A DNA stretch of 64,000 nucleotides from Dendrophyllia cribrosa (taxonomy: Eukaryota; Cnidaria; Anthozoa; Scleractinia; Dendrophylliidae): assembly GCA_024195265.1 (NCBI GenBank), contig JAJLRJ010000004.1:27478434-27542433 (forward strand), written 5' to 3'. Under the pieces are notes generated by a model. The model ran no database searches, had not been told where the DNA came from, and was given only the letters and a program-made list of their open reading frames with translations. This document shows positions 44,663-55,063 of this stretch, in pieces. The position numbers and the translations under genes are program-made. Numbering within the stretch: the first letter of the stretch is position 1; every line of letters begins with the position of its first letter.

Positions 44663-45261
44663 ATATCAATCTGTGATTGACGTTTTCTTTGTCTTCTCGC
44701 TAGTTTTGGAGAATTGTTTATAAACGTGCTTAAATTCAGTCGTTTTGATTTCTTTCAGCGAAGACAGCTCGGCCTTGATGAGCTATGAATGGTTCGCGTT
44801 TTGCTTTTAAACATAAACTTATGGAGATTTGAATAAAATTTTTCGAAAGAAGATTGTGTTGTCCATTTTTATGTGTTTGTTCATTCATTACATAGGTTGA
44901 AAAGCGCAAACTTCACTCGCGTGGCCTTATGCAAATATGTTTGTGTATTTTTTGCAATTTTGATTTCCAAATCAGTTTCTCGGACAATGTTTGATAAGCA
45001 ACAGATGTATTTTGTTTGGAAATTAGTCTTACTAGTATCTAGACGGAGAAAAAGTTGTTTTTGTGAACTTTTGTACGGTCTAAATGTACTGTGCAGACGG
45101 TCGCGTAAGTCTGTTTTTGAGAATTGCTAAAATTGAAAAATAGCCCTGTCTTCAATCTTAATTCTTGTGTTTCCGACCTTTCACCTTAGTTTATAAGTTT
45201 ATTATCGGCTTTCTGTTCAGAGAGCGACGCTGTTATAGGCTCAGCCTATCTATATATATAT
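44663..45261. other. Spacer; one unproven plus-strand frame
   Basis: The frame at 44873-45130 (85 codons) has no motif and lies in AT-rich DNA. I give it little weight. Confidence 0.35.
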
Positions 45262-45722
45262 ATTAACAGTGTTTTCATGTATGAAATATAAGCGGTCAAA
45301 ACATTCCATAGGTCTCGCAAATTATCAATAAATTACCAAAGAAAGTTTCATCACTGAAGAAGGGCAAAGCCCGAAACGTTTGGAACTTATTCAAAAACTT
45401 TGGCACTTTAAAATAACATTTAAAAAAGTTTTTTCATTAAATTATTACACCCTACAAATAGCTCTGACTAACTCCTCGGCAATAAAGGGATCGAGCTTTT
45501 TATTTAAATACAGTTTTGCTTGACGTTTTCACTCTTAAAACCACATTTAAATAAAAAGCTCGATCTCTTAATTGCCGAGTAGTTAGTCAAAGCTATTTGC
45601 AGGGAGTAATAATTTAAGTCTGAGGAAACTTTCTGTGGTAATTTAACAATAATTTGTAAGAGAGATGGAATATTTTGACCGCTTATATTTCAAACATGAA
45701 GAAAACATTTATTGTATCACTT
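45262..45722. mobile_element. Long palindromic MITE with a Penelope-like insert
   Basis: ATGAAATATAAGCGGTCAAA...CATTCCAT and CTCCTCGGCAATAAAGGGAT on the left pair with ATTGCCGAGTAGTTAGTCAA and TATTTTGACCGCTTATATTT on the right. The centre is GAGCTTTTTATTTAAATACA with its mirror. The left arm has about 80 extra bases (45345-45430) that carry the hammerhead-like motif. Confidence 0.7.
45345..45400 (+). ncRNA. Candidate hammerhead ribozyme core
   Basis: CTGAAGA (45354-45360), A, a perfect stem GGGC-AAA-GCCC (45362-45372) and GAAA (45373-45376) give an unmutated CUGANGA/GAAA hammerhead core. The phrase AAGCCCGAAACGTTTGGAAC follows. Penelope-like terminal repeats carry such ribozymes, and the similar phrase at 1780-1806 belongs to one. 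Stems I and III were not verified, and the fragment sits in a MITE arm, so self-cleavage is only possible. Confidence 0.5.
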
Positions 45723-45883
45723 TTGCAGCTTTGTCGATCGCTACAAACAAAAAGTTTTCTTCAATCAACGGTCTGAGGAAAAATTACTCTTTATACAAAA
45801 AAGAGGCAACTATTTTGTTGTTGCATTTTTACATGAATGTGAATCAAAATGTTTTTTTGTAAAGTATGGTAATAAAGTGTGTT

Positions 45884-45905
45884 CTTTCTTCTTTCTTTCT
45901 TTCTT
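45884..45905. repeat. Microsatellite (TTTC)n
   Basis: Five TTCT/TTTC units. Confidence 0.85.
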
Positions 45906-46208
45906 AAAAATAGCTTAGAGATATTTACTACAATTTATGTAAAAACTAAATTCTGTCAACCTGTATCCTGGATCCATGTGTGAACAGATGTGAAGAGAAT
46001 AAGGGGCATGACCATTTTAATATTTAGCCTATCTCCAAGTCTATTTTCACCACAGGCCACCCATCCTCCGTTTAAATGATTTCCTGTGCCATCTTAATGT
46101 AGTGATGCATGTGTCGGTTATCAAAGAAGCCTTGCTAAAGATAAAATTTGTGGATTTTGAAAATGGTGAAAATGAAACAAACTCTGAAAATCGTTTCACT
46201 ACCCTTAA

Positions 46209-46901
46209 AGTGCCTATGAAATGAAATTTTCAACCACCTTTTTGTACTAAAAAAATGAAGTCCATTTCTGATTCATAATTTTCAAATTAAAGTTATGGTC
46301 AAGCAACGAAAAGTATTTTCTTGGATGTTCAAAGCTGGTCAAAAATGAACTTTTCGTGTCCTGGGGCCTAGAATGCATGAACACTTCAACAAACCGTTGA
46401 GAATGGCCGGATCTGGATTTCCAGGCTTAGATCAATATTAATACCTGAAGTAAAACAAAAGAAACGGAAAACTGATCCTTATGGCAGAAAAACTGAAGCA
46501 GAAGCAAATAATCCGGTGACGTCATGAGTTGTGCAAAAATGCGAAAAATGCGGTGTCGTTTTCAGACGCTTCAGTATTTCTCGTAAACAAACAACTTTTT
46601 TAGCTATATTTTTGGCAGTTTTGGTCATTTGGAAGTGTCCTCTGACGGTGAATTTTGACTACCATGTTGATTACGAAGGTCTGCACAACTGTTGACGTCA
46701 CAAGTCCTAATTTGCATATTTTGACCGTACGCTGGTTGTCCCATATTTTTGGCTCAAACAGGCCAACTTTTCGGTAAGAAAAAATATATATATATATTGC
46801 GCGCTTGACCATAACTTAAGATGGAAAATTATGAATCAGTGGAACATGGACTTCAAATTTTTAGTATAAAAACGAGTCGAAAATTTCATTTCATAGGCAC
46901 T
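46209..46901. mobile_element. TTAA-flanked MITE, 693 bp
   Basis: AGTGCCTATGAAATGAAATT at 46209 is matched by AATTTCATTTCATAGGCACT at 46901, with inner matches over roughly 110 bases (for example ATTCATAATTTTC and GAAAATTATGAAT). TTAA lies on both sides (46205-46208, 46902-46905). Other ends like it (GGGGCACTTTAA, GTGGCACATTAA) occur near 50945 and 51065. Confidence 0.85.
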
Positions 46902-46936
46902 TTAAGATTGATTAAATTGAACATACTATGAAAATG

Positions 46937-47115
46937 GGGTGTCAGTAAAACGCGGGGTCGGGGCCGGGATCGGGGTGGCATTAGGTCTAGGATTAGGTAT
47001 GGGATTAAATATAATCCCTTTACCTAATCCTAACACAATGCCTAATCCCATACCTAATCCTAGACCTAATCCCACACCGACCGCGACCCCGACCCCGCGT
47101 TTTACTGACACCCAT
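46937..47115. repeat. Hairpin element with telomere-like hexamers at its centre
   Basis: TGGGGTGTCAGTAAAACGCG is mirrored by CGCGTTTTACTGACACCC, and GGGGTCGG by CCGACCCC. The centre is a degenerate run of ATTAGGT/GGATTAGG and then CCTAATCC words, close to the animal telomere repeat TTAGGG on both strands. Confidence 0.75.
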
Positions 47116-47845
47116 GAAAATGCAAACCATTTGTCATGTCAAAATCGCATGTAACTCTTTTTTTGAGATACGATAACTTTTAAGGGTAAAACATTTGTTT
47201 TAAACTCCCACAACAAGCCTTAGGTTTCTCGTCAGAATATCGCATATAACAAAGTTGAAGTTGAAGACACAGATGTCCCGCACGGTGAGACCTGAACCCG
47301 GTTTCCATAGTATTCCTATAACAATTAGGAGTAATACCACTCCCCCTTATCTATTTATCTATTTATTTATTCATTTATTTCTCCAAAGATTAACAAGTTT
47401 ACAGGAATGAATAATTAAGAAATATAGAAAAAGGGGCAAAAAATAGTTAAACTAATACCTTGCCTTCATAGTTGGAAAATATAAAGAATATTTAATTAAG
47501 TGGATATAAAGGAGAAAATGCTAATAACATACAATAAACAAATAAACACATACGCGCACACACACACACACACATGAAAGCAATATGTATATGAAGTATG
47601 AGTACATAAAGGAACTTAGTCAATCGAGCATTTATTTAGTATTGGGATAAGTAATGACTGAAAAGAGATTTCTTAAATAGTTTTTTAGTAGGCTTAGAGC
47701 GGATGGAAAAGGAAAGATCATTAAAGGCAGACTTGTACGTCATGTATATCGCAGGGTTATTACTAGTCTTTTTAGGTTTCCCTGACGTTTCGCCACCAGT
47801 CGTTTATACATTGAACAGATCTTGATGTTAGCAGGCAGGTTATAA
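47116..47845. other. Spacer with simple repeats
   Basis: TCTATTTATTTAT words lie at 47350-47385 and (AC)n at 47556-47573. No gene is supported. Confidence 0.5.
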
Positions 47846-48024
47846 TTTTAAGAAAAACGACAGAACGTTTTAGTTTGAAAAACATGTTTCGACAGCAACT
47901 TCTGTAATCTTCAGTTAATAGTTAACTGAAGTTAATCTTCAGTTAATAGATTAACTGAAGATGACAGAAGTTGCTGTCGAAACATGTTTTTCAAACTAAA
48001 ACGTTTTGTCGTTTTTCTTAAAAT
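47846..48024. repeat. Long palindrome
   Basis: AAGAAAAACGACAGAACGTT...CAGCAACTTCTGT is mirrored by ACAGAAGTTGCTGTCGAAAC...CGTTTTTCTT. The centre holds two direct copies of TTAATCTTCAGTTAATAG-like sequence. Confidence 0.8.
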
Positions 48025-48186
48025 AACATTGAACAGACTAATAAAGTTTTGTTAAAGGAAATAGGCCTTTGTCACTCAGTGGCCATGTTGACTCCCCGGA
48101 GAATAAAATGCTTGGTTTTTGTCCGCCTAACCTCGTTTTCAACTTTTTCACTGCGAGGCTTAGCGACGTAAATCTTTTGTTTTTAC

Positions 48187-48485
48187 AGCTATTTCAATTT
48201 AGGTTGTCGGATGAGAGCTTCAAGGGTACGCCGCAACGAGACCGCAAGTTACTATGGGTAGTTGTACATTTGTCTTAGCTTAAGTTCGCGGTTTTTGCGT
48301 TTGTTAGTGCGATGAGCGAGGTGAATGTTAGCACCATAAATGTTTGCCTTCGCTGTATGGACGAGGCATTTAAATTTGCTTTCGTCTATTTATCGTGTTC
48401 ATAAAAATCCCAAAGTACCTTGCGGACTCGTTGCGTACGCTTGAAGCTATCATCCGACAACCTAAATTGGAATAGCTGTATACAA
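48187..48485. mobile_element. Palindromic MITE
   Basis: ACAGCTATTTCAATTTAGGT...TGTCGGATGAGAGCTTCAAG is mirrored by CTTGAAGCTATCATCCGACA...ACCTAAATTGGAATAGCTGT, with further matches around CGCAACGAG. Confidence 0.75.
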
Positions 48486-49495
48486 AATTGCGTGGCGCGA
48501 TAAAAGGCCTATAACACAACGGAGGAGACCAGCATTCGAAATATCGACATTCAGATGGATTCAGCTGCGCTACTTAACCACTGCCGCTCTAAAATGAGAC
48601 TTCTTTCCGTACTTAGAATGAAACAAAGAAGAAGCAAACACGAAGCTTTTTAAAGCTTCAACAACTGCAATGTCACTGATGAGGAAAACGTTTCTCAACA
48701 GACGACCCAGTCCCACTAAGATGATAAAAAGTTTTTTCAACATTGAAACGGAAGAAAACCATCTTGCCTTTTGAATTCGCGCCTAACTCTGCATTACTAG
48801 CGGTCACTTGATGTATTCAGTTTCAACATCAACGCGATGGTGTAGCAAGGTTCCTCTCCCGAAAACCTTTTAATTTAAGTTCTTAAAAGAACTTAAGTGA
48901 AAAGGTCAACGGGAGAGCCTTAAAAGGCTCTCTCTATTTTCTGCAATTTCTTTCTTCATGGAATTGTTGTTTTCAGTTGAGATCATGTCACGTTCTGAAA
49001 TTCTGAAAAGAAAGTTGCTGATAAGCCCAGTTTATGTTTACAATGACAGGCATAACATGGCATTTCGTACCCTTGGTTAGTCTTTTGACAGATTGATATC
49101 ATTTTCACGTTTATATGGTTTTGTGGTTCCCCTCTCGTACAATCTCTACCCGATTTCAGACCACTTTGGGATTTTAGATATCATATTCTTTGAATTGAAT
49201 GTATGTCGTATCCGGGACGAAGAGTAGACACCAGTTTTTGCACCCATAATCTTTTAATCCTTGTATAGAGTCAAACTTAAAAAATAAAGAATATGGTATT
49301 ATGTACAACGTCAAAAAAAATAAAAAATTAAATATACAATGCTATACTCACAATTCTGTTATTTTACCATGTTGAGGGCTTTCTAGCGTTCTTATATAGT
49401 TCAGATCTTCCCTAGGGGGTTAATCAACACTTTTTTTTACCAAATTTTTTACGTTAATTCTAATAAGCGTAGCGGAGCGCAAACCACTTCCCCAC

Positions 49496-49527
<32 letters not shown>

Positions 49528-49792
49528 AGTGCGGAAATCTAGTTACGCTTTGAGTAAATAGATTGAGCAGCTGGTTAATGTACATTAAGTGCCACTACAA
49601 CGAAAATTTTTGTATTTCTTTTCCGCTCTTGTTAACTCAAATGTATCTAATAGGGTTAGACAAATGCGAATTGCTATAAATTAGATTGATATATTCTTAC
49701 ACAGCCCAGAAATAGCTGGCCGAAAACCCACCCTCCGTTCATAAATCCGAGCCCACGTTCTACTGGTTTGCGATCTGGTGCACGTGACTGGA
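48486..49792. other. Spacer
   Basis: A small hairpin TAAGTTCTTAAAAGAACTTA lies at 48876-48895, followed by GAGAGCCTTAAAAGGCTCTC (48912-48931), and a C run at 49498-49527. No coding exon was recognised. Confidence 0.45.
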
Positions 49793-49881
49793 TTTGTGAC
49801 GTCAATGACTCAACGCGGTTCCCTCCGGGTCACAGACAACAAAGCCAAAAGGCACGTGTTGAGTCATTGACGTCACAAAAT
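49793..49881. repeat. Short inverted repeat with TGACGTCA words
   Basis: TTGTGACGTCAATGACTCAA is mirrored by TTGAGTCATTGACGTCACAA. Each arm has TGACGTCA, the CRE/ATF consensus, but the palindrome is better explained as a small MITE. Confidence 0.65.
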
Positions 49882-51638
49882 CTTTAGGCCAACTCGATCC
49901 AGCTCTCAGGGTTCGGCCCTGTCATTTTTGAATTGAGTAATGGCGGCAATCCGAATCACAGGAAACCCAAGCATAATGTTTGCATATTAATAATATTTGA
50001 AAATATGACATTGTATGGAATTTCGAATCGAACGTTTAAAGCAATGTATTTAATCAAAGTTGCTGAATAAAATCGTTGAAACATTTATTGGTGTTGTATT
50101 CTATCTTTATACAGTGTTTCTACGCTATTTAGTCCATTTATCTTACCTTGTATAATATAACTGAAAGGAAGGAGAGTTCGGTAGCTTTCGGCGTTTGACA
50201 CGTGTCCACAAATGGCTCATTTTTCGCGCTAAAATAGGTGCTGCTCCCATTCTGACTGGTCGTCCTCACAGTAGAATAACGTTAAATTGCATTTCTTTGA
50301 ACAACTTGAACATCCCTTGTTATTATGACGAATAAGCCGCTCCACAGAATCACATAGCACTACAAAATAGGCGCCAGAAAGGCGTGAAGAACAGAATAGA
50401 CCACGGATGCGCGGTCAACACTGGGTACCAAAGTAAAATCAAACCCCACAGGGAAGGACACGTTCAATTTTGTCAACCTGCCATTTTTATTGCGCCTACC
50501 ACCCGGTGAGGACCAAGTTGTCACTCTGCTTATCATGCTTTCGACATTAAAACGGCCTTTTAAAGAGGGAGACGAATTCCCACACGGACTCAGTGACCCC
50601 CTTCATATACGTTAGTCCTAAGAAAAGAAAATTAAAAATTAGAAAATTGCAAGAAGAACAAGTCCAAAGTTTTTGTTGCTTTTCGCGTGATTTTTAATAC
50701 TTATTGTTCTTATAATTTCAACCCGTGAGGTATGTTTGAGCCTTTGACGTCACTTTATCCCATTCGCAACCAAGCCTTGGAACAAGGTTGATTAATGGCG
50801 GCCGTAAATTCTCAGAAATAAATGTTAAAATAAAATGACTTCTGATGTTCGTAATGAATTGAAATTTGGCAAGATGAGTAAGAAAGTCTAATTGTACACG
50901 AAAATGTAAAAAAATGAAAATCAAAAATTTGATCACAGGGGCACTTTAAAATAATGGCACTTCCCGTATGAGTTTTGACTTGAAACTTCGCAAGGTAAGT
51001 AACGAGTACTAATATTTTCAAAATATGAAGAGAACAGAAAATGTGTATTTTTGATCATAGTGGCACATTAACGTGATAAAGATTAACAGCGAAATTAATA
51101 ACATGGAAAGTTAAAACGTTTTCTCAAATTCCTTTTTTATTTCAGAAAGGACTTTTCTATCAGCTACATGTTGCTATTACACGACTTGCTTCTTTTAGCA
51201 CAAATGAAGAATAGAATACAACGAGCAGCGATGATTAAATATATTTTTTTAATGCGCAGGCGCTAATGATTGTGGAAGAAACTTCGTTCTATGGAATGCT
51301 TAAAACAATATGCGTCACAATGACAAAAAAGCGTTTGCGCGCGTTTGTCAGCCGAAGAGAAAGATACAAATTTTCAATTGCACGGGCCAAATTAAATCAC
51401 TACTGATAAAAAAACATTGTCTTGGTTGTGAAAGTGGCTTAAGTTATAAGAAATATTTAATACGATTTCAAAATAAAATTTCAGACAACTTGAATCTCAG
51501 TCAGTTAAACGACAATTTCAGTGCACGATGAACAACAGAAAAATGATTCTTACGCACATCTATAAAAGATGTTCTTTTAGATATATTTTTATCGTGTTAA
51601 TAAATTATAGCAAAAGCAGAAGACAAGTGAACGCCTAC
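49882..51638. other. Spacer
   Basis: Two worn tracts around 50760-50960 and 50965-51075 both end in ...CACTTTAA or ...CACATTAA and resemble ends of the TTAA MITE family. No gene is supported; the frame at 51310-51531 lacks motifs. Confidence 0.4.
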
Positions 51639-51968
51639 CTTCTGGGGCGTGGGCTGTTTTCCATATGTAGCTTCAACATAATTGTTGGTGGGAAGGTTGT
51701 TAATCCACACTCCGTTTGGAAATACTTCCTTATAACATGAAGCTCCTTCGCTTTCTTTATCGTCCCCGGCAGAAACTGTTTTGCATACAAAGTCGATTGT
51801 GGTTGAAAGCCACGATTGATCCACTTTTTTTCCGCGCTCAAGGCAAGCGCTCGACAATGTTAGGTGAAAATTCCGAAGTGTTTCGTTGCTATCACAACGC
51901 GCGTTTTCTTGTGACGTAGACAAAAACAAATGAGAAGCCTGGGCACTAAAATCATTTCGCGCGCTCAA
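51639..51968 (-). CDS. Candidate first coding exon, unknown gene
   Basis: The 110-codon frame starts MSARNDFSAQASHLFLSTSQ and ends TYGKQPTPQK at a good donor (CAGAAG|GTAGGC) in phase 0. Codon use and composition look protein-like (DFVCKTVSAGDDKESEGASC, FPNGVWINNLPTNNY). No downstream exon was identified on the minus strand, and I do not recognise the product. Confidence 0.35.
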
Positions 51969-51982
51969 AAATAATAACTCAC

Positions 51983-52158
51983 GTTATTAGGGTCTTTCTG
52001 CATGTACCGGTACCCATGAACCACTCATTGTCTTCTACTGTTTGCGAGGCATTGTATTTTTTGTCTTGTTTTACATTTGTATTATTCTCGTTCTTTGTTT
52101 CTTTTGTTTTACGTAATATGTGTTCCGGTACATGCAGAAGGAACCCGTTATTAATAGA
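51983..52158. mobile_element. Small MITE just upstream of the candidate exon
   Basis: TTATTAGGGTCTTTCTGCAT plus GTACCGG is mirrored by CCGGTACATGCAGAAGGAAC plus CCGTTATTAA. Confidence 0.65.
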
Positions 52159-52309
52159 CGACAGTTAAACTTATTGAAATAACTGTTTTCGCAGGCAAAT
52201 CCTAATAAAGGTTTTGATTTGCGTGTGTCACTTGCTAATTGGAAAATTGAAAGTTCTAACGGCTCCGTTAAAAAGGATTTGAATAGACCATTTGAGAGAT
52301 GTCTTAAGC

Positions 52310-52440
52310 CTTTTTTTCAAAGAGAAGCCAAGTGCAAAACCATTGATATGAAAATAAGCTGTATTTGCATGCGAATAAAAGTTAATTTTCATATGAAAGG
52401 TTTTGCACTTGACTTCGCTTTGAAACAGACATTGAAGCAA
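52310..52440. repeat. Hairpin repeat
   Basis: CAAAGAGAAGCCAAGTGCAA...TGATATGAAAATAA is mirrored by TTAATTTTCATATGAAAGGT...TTGCACTTGACTTCGCTTTG. Confidence 0.7.
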
Positions 52441-52735
52441 ATCGGAAATAGCCTATTGCGTTTGTAGACTTCAAGCCAAATACAGTCCAAGCTTCCATAA
52501 ACGGACACCTTCAGGAAAGAGATAAAGTGTCGGTAACCGAAGCTGGTCGCTTGCGGGAATAATTCTCGTAAGAAAAAAATTATAACGAGATTATATATAA
52601 TTCAATTAACCTTTTTCAGTCAAGGCGGCCGTTAGTAGAGCTGTCGCTTTAATTCGAGAGTGTTCACTTAGAGACCTATAACTGCATTTTATAATTTTTC
52701 CATTTTGATTTTTGAATTCATTTTCATTTTCCATC

Positions 52736-53454
52736 TTACCATTGAGTTCCGAAAGTAGCGGCTCCCCGAAAGTAACGTTAATTTTCGGACCTTTCCAGTG
52801 ATTACCGAAACTAACGGCCCACCCGAAAGTAACGGGCTACCCCAAAAAGTAAAGGCCCACCCGAAATTAACGGTCCACCCGAAAGTAACGGCCCACCCGA
52901 AAGTAACGGCCTACCCGAAAGTAACGGCCCACCCGAAAGTAACGGCCTACCCGAAAGTAACGGCCCACCCGAAAGTAACGGCCTACCCGAAAGTAACGGC
53001 CCACCCGAAAGTAACGGCCTACCCGAAAGTAACGGCCCACCCGAAAGTAACGGCCTACCCGAAAGTAACGGCCCACCCGAAAGTAACGGCGCACCCGAAA
53101 GTAACGGCCCACCCGAAAGTAACGGCTCACCCGAAAGTAACGGCCTACCCGAAAGTAACGGCCCACCCGAAAGTAACGGCCCAATTGAAACCATAGTGAC
53201 GTCTCCATGCAGGTGGAATAGCTGAAGTGTTTCAGGTGTTTCACATGTACAAGAATGCCAAAGAATCGATGAGAAAGATTAAATTAAACTGACATTATGC
53301 TTATTCGCGTTTTTGTTTACCATTATGTTTTTTATTCAATTACTCACGTATTTTAGCTGCCGGAAAGTAACGGCTACCCAAAAGTTGCGGCGCCTTCGGC
53401 CTGCTAATCCCAAAAGTAACGGGGGGTGCTACTTTCGAAACTCTTCGGTAATTT
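52736..53454. mobile_element. MITE containing an 18-bp minisatellite
   Basis: TTACCATTGAGTTCCGAAAG plus TAGC at the left pairs with GCTACTTTCGAAACTCTTCG plus GTAA at the right. Between them the ~18-bp unit CCGAAAGTAACGGCCCAC/CTAC is repeated about 20 times (52810-53185). A worn copy of the unit is also found near the right end. Confidence 0.75.
52810..53185. repeat. Minisatellite, 18-bp unit
   Basis: Alternating CCCGAAAGTAACGGCCCA and CCCGAAAGTAACGGCCTA units imply a 36-bp higher-order repeat. The length is a multiple of three, which leaves one plus and two minus frames open; the resulting HPKVTAYPKVTA-type peptides should not be annotated as proteins. Confidence 0.95.
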
Positions 53455-53619
53455 AGCTCACAATCTTTACGTTTTTTAAAGTCCTCCGATATGCCTTGAC
53501 TCAACGAAGGGCGTCATAGTGAGAGTTCTTTGTAAAAGTTCGTTTTATTAAAACATCTGTAACGTTTGTTGAGCCTACAGCTTCAGTCCATTATAGTGCG
53601 GTGTCTGTAACGGCGAATG

Positions 53620-53990
53620 TGAAAGCTATAAATTATTGAAACAATAGAAATTTGTTAATGAGCAAAAACTTAGGGGGATTTGCCGGCCAATTCCAGCTGC
53701 GTTAGAAAGAGTGCTAGTGCGTTTTAATATTTTATGCAAATTTTAAAGCTAGAGCTCTTACAGAAACGAAGAAAATCGCCTTTGAATATCAGAACGATGG
53801 GAATTTGTTAATATGCAAAATTGAGATAGCATTACATAGGCATAAACTCGTTAACTAATTCATTTGTTTCAATCTTCGTGCGTTCATGTCTGCAAAAAGA
53901 GGTATGTGTCGACCAATTCTATGTGTGTTAGAAATGGTGAGAGTGCATTCAATAATATTTCATCCAACTCGACCAATTCTCATCATGAAA
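53620..53990. repeat. Dispersed copy of the 42.2-43.7 kb repeat unit
   Basis: It shares AAATTTGTTAATGAGCAAAA, GCCGGCCAATTC, GCGTTAGAAAGAGTG, TAGAGCTCTTACAGAAACG and AAAATCGCCT in the same order. Confidence 0.75.
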
Positions 53991-54149
53991 AAAAAAGTCA
54001 TTAGGCTGGATTGGTTGCATAACAAACTGCAAGTTAAATTTTCCCTATCACACGCGCGTTCTTTGACTTTGTTCACACGGTAAAAGTATGCCACTTTTAA
54101 AGGTAAAGGTGTTACACGAGGCAGTTTTTATTTTCGACTTGCAACGCAA

Positions 54150-54480
54150 CACTGACAAGAACAGTGCGAGCAAGTTGCAGATTACATGCGACACACGCGC
54201 AATTTAGCTCGCAACACTGACAATGAACATTGTGAGACAAGTTGCAGATTACACGTTACACGCGCGCAACTTAGCTCGCAACTGTGACAAAAACATTGCG
54301 AGACAAGTTGCAGATTACGTCACACGCGCAATTTAGCTCGCAACACTGACAATGAACATTGCGAGACAAGTTGCAGATTACACGTTACACGCGCGCAACT
54401 TAGCTCGCAACGCTGCGAAAAGTGTTCAACTTTTTCTGCAACTCGCAACGCAACTTTTCGTTGCGAGACAACTTGCGAAG
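54150..54480. repeat. Minisatellite, ~63-bp unit
   Basis: Four to five units contain GAGACAAGTTGCAGATTACA, CACGCGCGCAACTTAGCTCG and CAACACTGACAATGAACATT. Alternate units are more alike, so the higher-order period is about 126 bp. Confidence 0.85.
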
Positions 54481-54509
54481 AGAGGGTGTCAGTATCGGTA
54501 ACAGGACTA

Positions 54510-54560
54510 CATGCTATCCAATTTGGAAATAATTGGATGAAACAAATTTCGGGGACTGCC
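54510..54560. repeat. Outer inverted arm, left
   Basis: CATGCTATCCAATTTGGAAA plus TAATTGG...ACTGCCAA is mirrored at 62750-62804 (TTGGCAATCAGGAATTTTTT...TTGGACAGCATG). The MITE-X copy at 39.36 kb lacks these arms, so they belong to an older palindromic element into which MITE-X inserted. Confidence 0.65.
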
Positions 54561-54562
54561 AA

Positions 54563-54808
54563 ATTGCCCACTCCAGAAACTATTAAAAATACCATAATAC
54601 TCTTTAAAGTGCAGGTTTGGGTGGTGCTTGATGTAAGCCTGGTTTTTCCAATTTCTTTTGTTTTCAGCACGAACTGCACGTGCTATGCTTCAACTTCGTG
54701 GCAATTTGCATACGGTGCACATTTGTATGCGAACACACAATGCTACGTCCTAGCGTTCCTACATGTACTCTGAATTCCATTGTGCCATTCTAACAAAGGA
54801 GACTTTAA
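54563..54808. mobile_element. MITE-X, left part of the occupied copy (ends at TTAA)
   Basis: It matches the minus strand of 39671-39430 closely, from ATTGCCCACTCC to CAAAGGAGACT, then reaches TTAA (54805-54808). The rest of this MITE follows at 62471-62479 and 62659-62725. Confidence 0.8.
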
Positions 54809-55063
54809 AGACTCTCTGGCGACCACGATGCAACGCGCGCGTCAGCTGAGGTTTCGTATGATACGAAACCTCCATTTTCCCGTCGTCTGTTGTTCGCTCG
54901 CAAAAATCGTTCAGAATCAGAGCAATCCTTCGGATTATCAAGCACTTAGCGTTTCGTACAAAGAGTTTCATTGTTGTCCTTTACTAAAAAGCGGATATTT
55001 TGTTTTAATCGTGATTCTAAAAATTTTTGTACGGCTGAGCGGTTGAACGATGTAACTGCGAGT

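Noticed and set aside
48670..48700. CTGATGAGGAAAACG, hammerhead-like
   Set aside because: CTGATGA is present, but no stem II followed by GAAA can be formed.
49793..49881. Paired TGACGTCA words as CRE promoter elements
   Set aside because: They lie in the arms of a small inverted repeat, and no gene start is near.
52739..53190. CRISPR-like direct repeats
   Set aside because: The units are contiguous with no unique spacers, and the context is eukaryotic. The same holds for the 63-bp and 103-bp arrays.
52798..53244. Long repetitive open frames on both strands
   Set aside because: They are produced by an 18-bp minisatellite whose length is a multiple of three.
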